In this document: one piece after another, positions 6,299-11,736 of the stretch
Layout of the letters: every line of letters begins with the position of its first letter
Position numbering within the stretch: the stretch's first letter is position 1
Program-made: the position numbers and the translations under genes
Notes under the pieces: model-generated
Told to the model about the DNA's origin: nothing
Seen by the model: only the letters and a program-made list of their open reading frames with translations
Database searches by the model: none
Assembly: GCA_947591115.1 (NCBI GenBank)
Contig: CANQCX010000041.1
Coordinates: 1 to 11,736, forward strand
Length of the DNA: 11,736 bases
DNA from: an uncultured Lachnospiraceae bacterium
GTDB lineage: Bacteria; Bacillota; Clostridia; Lachnospirales; Lachnospiraceae
Reading direction: 5' to 3'

Positions 6299-7045
6299 CT
6301 ACCTCTTGCCCATTCTCTGGCGGACGATCTCATATGCCAGTACGCCTGCCGCAACCGAAGCGTTTAAGGAATCAATGTCTCCCCGCATCGGAATCGCCGC
6401 CGTCATATCGCAATTCTGGCGCACGAGCTGGCTGACGCCCTCGCCCTCGCTTCCGATGACAAGTCCGATCGGTCCGGTCAGATCCAGATCGTACATCAGG
6501 GTTCCCTCCATATCCGCACAGACAAACCACATGCCGCGTTCCTTTAAGTCCCGAATGGTATTCGTCAGATTCGTTACCTTTGCTACCGGAGTGTAGTTAA
6601 TCGCCCCCGCAGAGGTTTTCGCCACGACCGGAGTCAGTCCGACCGCCCTGTGCTTGGGAATGATCAAGCCATGCGCCCCGCAGAGGTTCGCAGTTCGAAG
6701 AACCGCGCCCAGATTGTGCGGATCCTCCATCCCGTCCAGCAGGATCAAAAACGGCGGCTCGCCTTTTTCCTCGGCGCGCCTCCACAGATCGTCCACCTCG
6801 GCATACTCATACGCCGCCGATATGGCGATGACGCCCTGATGTTTTCCGGTCTCGGACATCTGATTCAGACGTTCTTTTGAAACATAGCTGATAATGGTAT
6901 CGCGCCGTCCCGCTTCCCGCGTGATCGACCGGATCGGGCCGTCCTGACAGCCGTCCAGCACAAACAATTTGTCGATCGTCCTTCCGGAACGGAATGCTTC
7001 CAGAACGGCATTCCTTCCCTCGATTTTATTTTCCTGTTTTGGCAT
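6299..7045 (-). CDS. rlmB: 23S rRNA (guanosine-2'-O-)-methyltransferase RlmB
   Basis: A 248-residue SPOUT/TrmH-family methyltransferase expected to methylate the 2'-OH of G2251 (E. coli numbering) in 23S rRNA with S-adenosylmethionine. The N-terminal substrate-binding domain opens with IEGRNAVLEAF at 8-18. The catalytic knot carries motif 1 around N111-R117 (NLGAVLRTAN), motif 2 at 196-204 (VIGSEGEGV) and motif 3 at 218-233 with the SLNAS signature. Length is normal. The frame is open up to 7066, but the ATG at 7045 has AAAGGAG at 7051-7057 with a 5-base spacer, so the shorter form is chosen. It follows mrnC after 10 bases and leads into sigH after 5. Some family members act on tRNA, but the gene order supports RlmB. 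Confidence 0.9.
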   Translation of the reverse strand: MPKQENKIEGRNAVLEAFRSGRTIDKLFVLDGCQDGPIRSITREAGRRDTIISYVSKERLNQMSETGKHQGVIAISAAYEYAEVDDLWRRAEEKGEPPFLILLDGMEDPHNLGAVLRTANLCGAHGLIIPKHRAVGLTPVVAKTSAGAINYTPVAKVTNLTNTIRDLKERGMWFVCADMEGTLMYDLDLTGPIGLVIGSEGEGVSQLVRQNCDMTAAIPMRGDIDSLNASVAAGVLAYEIVRQRMGKR

Positions 7046-7055
7046 ATATTCTCCT

Positions 7056-7490
7056 TTAAACTGCAAGGTGCAGCTTTTCTATCGCCGTTTTCGTCAGCTC
7101 CACAATCCGTTCAAACCGGTCGGTTAGGTAAAGATAGCCTACCAGCGCCTCAAATCCGGTTGCCTTCCGGTAATCCGCCATTGTCGCATGCTTTGCCATC
7201 GTCGGCGATTTCGCATTGCGTCCCCTCCGGTAAATATCCGCTTCTTCTGGAGAAAGCAGCGGCTCCAGCGCCTCCGCCATCAGCGCCTGCGTATGCGCCT
7301 TTACGATACGGCTGGTGCGTTTGTGCAGCGTTCCTGCCTTTGCATTTCCTTTTCCGACTACAACGGAGCGGATGATCAGATCGAAGATGCCGTCTCCGAT
7401 ATAGGCAAACACCAGCGGGGAATAGGTGCGTATATCCGTATCCGGAAGCGAAAACTGGCATTTGATATAAGAATCAATTCCGCTTGTCAT
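7056..7490 (-). CDS. mrnC: Mini-ribonuclease III
   Basis: A 144-residue RNase III catalytic domain without the double-stranded RNA-binding domain, the hallmark of Mini-III. The protein matures the ends of 23S rRNA in B. subtilis. The active-site region YIGDGIFDL contains D33, and the second acidic residue is E114 in GFEALVGYLYL; RRGRNAKS at 88-95 is a family signature. The start is the ATG at 7490, whose last two bases form part of the cysS TGA (ATGA overlap, 4 nt), with GGGAGATGGG just upstream. An ATG 15 bases upstream is also open but less likely. The tight overlap indicates translational coupling to cysS. Confidence 0.9.
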   Translation of the reverse strand: MTSGIDSYIKCQFSLPDTDIRTYSPLVFAYIGDGIFDLIIRSVVVGKGNAKAGTLHKRTSRIVKAHTQALMAEALEPLLSPEEADIYRRGRNAKSPTMAKHATMADYRKATGFEALVGYLYLTDRFERIVELTKTAIEKLHLAV

Positions 7491-8917
7491 TCGCCCATCT
7501 CCCATACGGTACCTTCTCGGGTATCTTTGATCACGATCCCTTTTTCCGACAGCTCCGCCCGTATGGCATCGGCCTTCGCAAAATCCTTTTCTTTTTTTGC
7601 CGCCGCGCGTTCTGCGAGCTTACGCTCGACATATGCCTTTAGCTCCGGATCCGCGCCCGCCGCCGACGCATTCATCCGTTCGGCTGCGGCAAGAAGATCC
7701 AGCGACAGCACACGATCAAAATCCGCGATCAGCGCAAGCTTCGTCTTATCATTGATATCGGCTTTTAACAGGTCGTAGATAACCGTAATCGCCATAGAAG
7801 TATTCAGATCATTGCACAAATGACGCTCAAACTGCGCCTTATGCTCCGCAAAAGCGGCTTCGTCCAGCTCTCCGTCGTCTTTTAGCTCCGCGATCCGCTT
7901 GACCAGCTTTTCATAAGCGGTCGCCATATTGTCCAGAACCTCATAAGAGAATTCGAGCGGCTTGCGGTAATGGGACTGCAGGCAGAACAGGCGGTATACA
8001 AGCGGATCATACCCCTTTTCCTTGAGCAGCGATACCGTCAGAAAATCGCCTTTGGACTTGCTCATCTTGCCGGATTTATCGTTCAGATGATGCACATGGA
8101 ACCAGTAGCTGCACCATTTATGCCCCAGATAAGCCTCGGACTGCGCGATCTCATTCGTATGGTGCGGAAAGATATTATCTACGCCGCCGCAATGGATATC
8201 CATGTATTCTCCCAGATGCTTCATGCTGATGCAGGAGCATTCAATATGCCATCCCGGATATCCGACGCCAAACGGACTTTCCCATTTCAGCGCCTGATCT
8301 TCAAATTTGGATTTGGTAAACCACAGTACAAAATCATTTTTATTCTTTTTATTGGCGTCCTCTTCCACATCGTCCCGTACGCCGACCTGAAGCTGCTCCT
8401 TTTCCACCGCGGACGAAAACACAAAGTAATCCTCTAATTTGGAGGTGTCGAAATAGACGTTGCCGCCCGCCTGATACGCATACCCCTTTTCCAGAAGGAC
8501 CTGAATCATATGGATAAATTCCGGAATACAGTTGGTAGCCGGCTCCACGACATCCGGACGCTTGATATTTAAATCCCTGCAATCCGAAAAAAATGCGTCC
8601 GTATAAAACTGCGCGACCTCCATGACGGTCTTGTGCTCCCGCTTCGCGCCTTTGAGCATCTTATCCTCCCCCGTATCGGCGTCGCTGGACAGATGGCCTA
8701 CATCTGTAATATTCATAACCCTTTTGACATCATATCCGATATAGCGCAGCGCCTTTTCCAGCACGTCCTCCATGATGTAGCTGCGCAGATTGCCGATATG
8801 GGCAAAATGATAAACGGTCGGTCCGCAGGTATACATTCCGATCTTCCCGTCCTCGTTCGGGATCAGCGTTTCCACGTTTCTGGTCAATGTATTGTAAATG
8901 TGAAAGTTATTCTCCAT
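7487..8917 (-). CDS. cysS: Cysteinyl-tRNA synthetase
   Basis: A 476-residue class I aminoacyl-tRNA synthetase that charges tRNA-Cys, close to the usual bacterial size. It has MYTCGPTVY with zinc-ligand C31, the HIGN signature at 40-43, WHIECS with C227, the zinc/active-site stretch HCGGVDNIFPHHTNEIAQS at 242-260, and KMSKS at 284-288. The C-terminal helical and anticodon-binding region extends to the end and nothing appears truncated. The frame is open to 8998, but the ATG at 8917 begins the recognisable protein. AAGGAG lies 7 bases upstream, within the last codons of cysE. The 11-base overlap with cysE implies coupled translation and ties cysteine synthesis to its use in charging. Confidence 0.96.
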   Translation of the reverse strand: MENNFHIYNTLTRNVETLIPNEDGKIGMYTCGPTVYHFAHIGNLRSYIMEDVLEKALRYIGYDVKRVMNITDVGHLSSDADTGEDKMLKGAKREHKTVMEVAQFYTDAFFSDCRDLNIKRPDVVEPATNCIPEFIHMIQVLLEKGYAYQAGGNVYFDTSKLEDYFVFSSAVEKEQLQVGVRDDVEEDANKKNKNDFVLWFTKSKFEDQALKWESPFGVGYPGWHIECSCISMKHLGEYMDIHCGGVDNIFPHHTNEIAQSEAYLGHKWCSYWFHVHHLNDKSGKMSKSKGDFLTVSLLKEKGYDPLVYRLFCLQSHYRKPLEFSYEVLDNMATAYEKLVKRIAELKDDGELDEAAFAEHKAQFERHLCNDLNTSMAITVIYDLLKADINDKTKLALIADFDRVLSLDLLAAAERMNASAAGADPELKAYVERKLAERAAAKKEKDFAKADAIRAELSEKGIVIKDTREGTVWEMGE

Positions 8918-9599
8918 TTGTATGCTCCTTATATCCGTTTTGGTATAAATTCTCCAATTCCAGTTCCAGCCGCTCCACTCTCCGGCGCAAACAGTCATTG
9001 TCCGTCTGCAGGCTGTTTAATTCCTCCAATACCGGATCCGGCAGATGCGTCTGATCCAGATCCTCCTGCGGCAGACTGACATTGTTGCGTTTGACGACCC
9101 TTCCGGGAACCCCGACTACCGTAGAATTCGGCGGCACTTCCTCCAATACCACGCTTCCTGCGCCGATCTTGCTGTTATCGCCGATGTGGAAGGAACCCAG
9201 AATCTTTGCCCCCGCGCTGACCATTACATTGTTGCCCAGCGTCGGATGGCGCTTCCCCTGTTCTTTTCCCGTACCGCCAAGCGTAACGCCCTGATACAGC
9301 GTACAGTTATCTCCAATGACAGTCGTTTCTCCGATAATTACTCCGTTTCCATGATCGATAAACAATCCTTTTCCGATAACTGCGCCCGGATGAATCTCAA
9401 TGCCCGTCTTGCGCGCTGCCCTCTGGGAAATCCATCTTGCCCGAAAATAATGGCCCTTTCGATAAATCCGGTGCGCCCTCCGGTAACTTAACATAACCCG
9501 AAAGCTCGGATATAAAATGACCTCCCAATTAGAATGAATAGCCGGATCGCGTTCTCTGATAATACGGATTTCTTCTTTTACATTTTTTATAAAACCCAT
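8907..9599 (-). CDS. cysE: Serine O-acetyltransferase
   Basis: A 230-residue left-handed beta-helix acetyltransferase that makes O-acetylserine from serine and acetyl-CoA, the committed step of cysteine synthesis. The N-terminal helical part (1-65) is the short type seen in Firmicutes. The hexapeptide repeats run from about 66 to 165 and include GLFIDHGNGVIIGE, with H83 as likely catalytic base, and GKRHPTLG with H118. A coiled-coil-like heptad stretch at about 189-221 forms the C-terminus. The frame stays open to 9668, but the ATG at 9599 begins the conserved protein; AGGAG at 9610-9614 gives a rather long 10-base spacer. It is the first gene of the six-gene minus-strand block and follows the attenuator-like leader at 9646-9697. 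Confidence 0.94.
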   Translation of the reverse strand: MGFIKNVKEEIRIIRERDPAIHSNWEVILYPSFRVMLSYRRAHRIYRKGHYFRARWISQRAARKTGIEIHPGAVIGKGLFIDHGNGVIIGETTVIGDNCTLYQGVTLGGTGKEQGKRHPTLGNNVMVSAGAKILGSFHIGDNSKIGAGSVVLEEVPPNSTVVGVPGRVVKRNNVSLPQEDLDQTHLPDPVLEELNSLQTDNDCLRRRVERLELELENLYQNGYKEHTNGE

Positions 9600-9645
9600 A
9601 TGTCTGACTCTCCTGCAACTATAATATACGCAATTTCCGCGAGTG

Positions 9646-9683
9646 AAAAACGGATTACTCCTCTTCAAGAGACGAAGTAACCC
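9646..9683 (-). terminator. Intrinsic terminator-like hairpin in the cysE leader
   Basis: Minus-strand RNA pairs GGGUUACUU (9683 to 9675) with GAGUAAUCC (9660 to 9652), a 9-bp stem with two G-U pairs. A 3-base bulge leads to an upper CUCU/AGAG stem (9671-9668 with 9664-9661) closed by a UGA loop. G and then five U residues follow (9650 to 9646). No minus-strand gene ends upstream, so it lies between the predicted cysE promoter (9722-9750) and the cysE start, as expected for an attenuator. The stem bases compete with the antiterminator at 9668-9697. Confidence 0.65.
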
Positions 9684-9697
9684 GCGGTTTGACTCTT
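9668..9697 (-). promoter_or_regulatory. T-box-like antiterminator element lacking the tRNA-pairing bases
   Basis: The minus strand reads AGAG-UCAA-ACCGCG (9696 to 9683). This aligns without gaps to the T-box element AGGG-UGGN-ACCGCG. As in T-box antiterminators, helix A1 can form between AAGAG (9697-9693) and CUCUU (9671-9667 region). Helix A2 can form between GCG (9685-9683) and CGU (9674-9672), leaving a 7-base bulge UCAAACC. The A1 bases differ from consensus on both sides in a compensating way (AGGG/CCCU to AGAG/CUCU). The UGG that should pair with the tRNA CCA end is UCA here. With transcription starting near 9715, only about 18 bases precede the element, so there is no Stem I or specifier loop. 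This fits a decayed or repurposed T-box; chance is possible. Confidence 0.45.
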
Positions 9698-9721
9698 CTT
9701 CCGGAATACATTATCTAATTT

Positions 9722-9750
9722 AGTTTATGCAGGAATACGCATTTTGTCAA
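9722..9750 (-). promoter_or_regulatory. Predicted promoter of the cysE-mecA operon
   Basis: A perfect -35 TTGACA (9750 to 9745) on the minus strand is followed by a 17-base spacer and TAAACT (9727 to 9722), a 4-of-6 match to the -10 consensus. The start would be near 9715, giving a leader of roughly 115 bases that contains the attenuator-like structure. A secondary -10-like TATATT (9628 to 9623) downstream of the hairpin has no good -35 but could supply attenuator-independent transcription. Confidence 0.55.
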
Positions 9751-9755
9751 GAGAA

Positions 9756-9783
9756 TTGCAGAAAAACGATTTTGTGGTAAAAT
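9756..9783 (+). promoter_or_regulatory. Predicted extended -10 promoter for the hydrolase gene
   Basis: TGGTAAAAT at 9775-9783 is an extended -10 with one mismatch to TGnTATAAT. TTGCAG at 9756-9761 with a 16-base spacer is a weak -35. The start would be near 9790, about 27 bases before the TTG start codon. It is back to back with the cysE promoter. Confidence 0.5.
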
Positions 9784-9816
9784 AAGAACGAGAAAAACAA
9801 AACAGGAGCGGCAATT

Positions 9817-10611
9817 TTGAAAACGAAAAAAAACACAAACGGCACCAGCCATAAAAAACTATGGATCGGCTTTGGAATTTTCATCGTCTGCATTCTCGCC
9901 GCAGATATCGGACTGCGCGCATATTTCCGCGATTCCTACAATGCCGGAAACACCGCGCACCGCGCGCTGATCGGCGACTCCAAAGTATCCGTTTCCGCCC
10001 AAAAAAACGAAGCCATTATCTTCTCTCCCGAAGAGCCTCGGGCGGGACTGATCTTTTATCCCGGCGGCAAGGTAGAATACGAAGCCTATGCGCCGCTTAT
10101 GCATGCGCTTGCGGAAAACGGGTTTCTGTGCATTCTTTTGCATATGCCGTTAAACCTTGCCGTATTGGATCCGAATGCGGCGGAGGGCTACCCCGAACAA
10201 TACCCCGAGATCGACTGCTGGTATATCGGCGGCCACTCCCTCGGCGGCGCAATGGCGGCAAATTACGTCAAAAAGCATACGGACGAATACGACGGACTGA
10301 TCTTGCTGGCGGCGTACTCTACTGCGGATCTAAGCGGCAGCGATCTGGATGTCCTTTGCATTTACGGCTCCAATGACGGGGTTTTAAACCTCGAAAAATA
10401 CGAAGCCTGCAAAAAGAATCTTCCGGAGGATTTTACGGAAGAGGTCATCGACGGCGGCTGCCATGCGTTTTTTGGCAATTACGGCGCGCAAAAGGGCGAC
10501 GGCGTCCCTGCCATAACCAATGACGAGCAGATCCAGACGACCGTTGACTTCATCTGCAGTTTTGATAATTTTGCATCGGAAAGGGACGCTTATGAACTAT
10601 CGCAAAGATAA
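9817..10611 (+). CDS. Membrane-anchored alpha/beta hydrolase
   Basis: A 264-residue protein with a lysine-rich N-terminus and one membrane helix at about 15-33 (LWIGFGIFIVCILAADIGL). It is therefore probably an N-terminal anchor with the enzyme outside the membrane. The alpha/beta hydrolase fold carries the nucleophile elbow GGHSLGG with S141. Likely partners are D187 (YGSNDGVL) and H216 (GGCHAFFG), a complete catalytic triad. RAGLIFYPGGKVEYEAYAPL at 75-94 supplies the first strand and oxyanion-type loop. Substrate is not predictable; esterase- or lipase-like activity is the general expectation. The start is TTG at 9817 with AGGAG at 9804-9808 and an 8-base spacer. Its last 20 bases overlap the next gene in another frame, so the two are probably translationally coupled. 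Confidence 0.85.
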   Translation: MKTKKNTNGTSHKKLWIGFGIFIVCILAADIGLRAYFRDSYNAGNTAHRALIGDSKVSVSAQKNEAIIFSPEEPRAGLIFYPGGKVEYEAYAPLMHALAENGFLCILLHMPLNLAVLDPNAAEGYPEQYPEIDCWYIGGHSLGGAMAANYVKKHTDEYDGLILLAAYSTADLSGSDLDVLCIYGSNDGVLNLEKYEACKKNLPEDFTEEVIDGGCHAFFGNYGAQKGDGVPAITNDEQIQTTVDFICSFDNFASERDAYELSQR

Positions 10612-11736
10612 ATACGGAAATGATATTTCCATTCTGGGATACGGCTGTATGCGCTTTACCCAGAACGGCGGACGCATTCTTCTGGAAAAAGCAGAAAAAG
10701 AGATTATGACCGCCTATCACGCCGGAGTCAACTACTTCGATACGGCGTACGTCTATCCGGGAAGCGAGGCGGCGCTTGGCGAGATCCTTGACAGAAACCA
10801 TATCCGAGGAAACGTTATGATCGCCACCAAGCTCCCTCATTACCTGATCCGCAAACCGGACAGCATGGAACGCTGCTTTCGCGAGCAGCTTTCGCGCCTG
10901 AAGACGGATTATATTGATTTTTATCTCATGCATATGCTGACGGATGTCCAGACGTGGGAAAGGCTAAAGCAGCTTGGCATTCTGGAATGGCTGGAAGAGA
11001 AAAAGAAGTCCGGCGCCATCCGGCAGATCGGCTTTTCCTACCATGGCAATACGGAGATGTTCTGCCGCCTTACGGATGCTTACGACTGGGATTTCTGCCA
11101 GATCCAGTACAATTACATGGACGAGCATTCACAGGCGGGGCGGCGCGGACTGCAGTACGCCCACGAAAAGGGACTTCCCGTAATCATTATGGAACCGCTG
11201 CGCGGCGGACGGCTGGTCAGCCGCCTTCCGGAGCAGGCGCTGCATATTTTTAAAAACTATCCGATTTCCCGTACGCCTGCCGAATGGGCGCTGCGCTGGC
11301 TCTGGAACCAGCCGGAGGTAACCTGCGTCCTCTCCGGCATGAATTCTGAAGAAATGGTTCGGGAAAACATTCAAACGGCTTCTACGGCGGCAGCCGGAGA
11401 TTTTGGTCCCGAGGAGGAGGAAATGCTGCAAAAAGTCGTTTCCGCCATAAACGCCAAAATGAAGGTCGGCTGTACCGGCTGCGGCTACTGTATGCCATGC
11501 CCCTCTCATGTGGATATTCCGGGCACCTTCGCCGCCTACAACCACCGCTATTCCGACGGACGCTGGCGCGCATTGACGGAATATTTTATGTGTACCGCGC
11601 TGCGCCGCACCTCCTCCGCCGCTTCTAACTGCGTAGAGTGCGGAAAATGCGAAAAGCACTGTCCGCAGCACATTGAGATACGCAAAGAACTGAAAAACGC
11701 GCGCCGCAAACTAGAAGGACCTTTGTATAAGATTGC
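10592..11736 (+). CDS. Aldo/keto reductase with C-terminal 4Fe-4S clusters, partial (3' end beyond window)
   Basis: The frame opens at ATG 10592, with AGGGA about 8 bases upstream, and runs without a stop to the window end (381 codons plus two bases). The barrel has the aldo/keto reductase tetrad D50, Y55 (FDTAYVYPGSE), K80 (ATKLP) and H114 (LMHML). IEWALRW-type helix and VLSGM segments near 230-250 are typical of the NADPH-binding end. A ferredoxin-like tail holds two cysteine sets: C294, C297, C300, C303 followed by P, and C347, C350, C353, C357 followed by P. This matches the Fe-S aldo/keto reductase group common in anaerobes, in which electrons may pass between NAD(P)H or substrate and ferredoxin. 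The substrate is unknown. It overlaps the hydrolase gene by 20 bases. Only a few C-terminal residues are likely missing. Confidence 0.9.
   Translation, partial: MNYRKDKYGNDISILGYGCMRFTQNGGRILLEKAEKEIMTAYHAGVNYFDTAYVYPGSEAALGEILDRNHIRGNVMIATKLPHYLIRKPDSMERCFREQLSRLKTDYIDFYLMHMLTDVQTWERLKQLGILEWLEEKKKSGAIRQIGFSYHGNTEMFCRLTDAYDWDFCQIQYNYMDEHSQAGRRGLQYAHEKGLPVIIMEPLRGGRLVSRLPEQALHIFKNYPISRTPAEWALRWLWNQPEVTCVLSGMNSEEMVRENIQTASTAAAGDFGPEEEEMLQKVVSAINAKMKVGCTGCGYCMPCPSHVDIPGTFAAYNHRYSDGRWRALTEYFMCTALRRTSSAASNCVECGKCEKHCPQHIEIRKELKNARRKLEGPLYKI

Noticed and set aside
9600..9668. A 23-residue N-terminal extension of CysE starting at 9668.
   Set aside because: It would translate through the terminator-like hairpin and matches nothing in the family; the ATG at 9599 fits.
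9655..9711. An 18-codon open frame on the minus strand starting at ATG 9711 in the cysE leader, a possible leader peptide.
   Set aside because: It has no ribosome binding site, would begin within a few bases of the predicted transcript start, and contains no cysteine codons, so a cysteine-sensing leader peptide is not supported.
9600..9816. A canonical cysteine T-box riboswitch upstream of cysE.
   Set aside because: There is no GGTGG core, no recognisable Stem I or UGC specifier loop, and too little leader upstream of the antiterminator-like element. It is reported only as T-box-like.
11129..11671. A 180-codon open frame on the minus strand.
   Set aside because: It is antisense to the aldo/keto reductase, whose catalytic and Fe-S motifs are intact; its composition shows no family motif or ribosome site.

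Overview
The window looks like a piece of chromosome from a spore-forming, low-to-mid G+C Firmicute, most probably a Clostridia/Lachnospiraceae member. The main reason is a gene block running cysE-cysS-mrnC-rlmB-sigH on the minus strand. This matches the order known from Bacillus subtilis (cysE-cysS-mrnC-rlmB-yacP-sigH), except that yacP is absent and mecA, not rpmG-secE-nusG, follows sigH. Shine-Dalgarno sequences are strong AGGAGG types and there are two TTG starts. No rRNA, tRNA, CRISPR array, insertion sequence or prophage gene is visible.

Layout: (1) 90-2583, minus: a predicted cytosolic protein joining a ParB-like segment to a BMP/PnrA-type ligand-binding domain, followed one base later by a calcineurin-like phosphoesterase with a degenerate first metal motif. 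(2) 2737-5016, plus: a CheC/FliY-type CheY-P phosphatase, a CheY receiver and a membrane Cache-HAMP-GGDEF diguanylate cyclase, probably one transcript. It diverges from block 1 across a short region with an extended -10 promoter in each direction. (3) 5029-9599, minus: cysE, cysS, mrnC, rlmB, sigH and mecA, packed with overlaps of 11 and 4 nt or gaps of 5-10 nt. It converges on block 2 at a bidirectional terminator that contains the cyclase stop codon. (4) 9817 to the right edge, plus: a membrane-anchored alpha/beta hydrolase overlapping an Fe-S aldo/keto reductase cut off by the window end.

Functionally, block 3 couples cysteine synthesis and charging (CysE, CysS) to 23S rRNA maturation and modification (Mini-III, RlmB) and to the transition-state/sporulation regulators SigH and MecA. 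Block 2 is a small signalling unit that may link receiver dephosphorylation to c-di-GMP production.

The most unusual element is the cysE leader. It holds a promoter, then a sequence that aligns position for position with the T-box element and can form a T-box-type antiterminator (A1 and A2 helices), then a mutually exclusive intrinsic terminator. However, the bases that should pair with the tRNA CCA end are changed and there is no room for a Stem I. This suggests a tRNA-independent or decayed T-box attenuator controlling the whole block.
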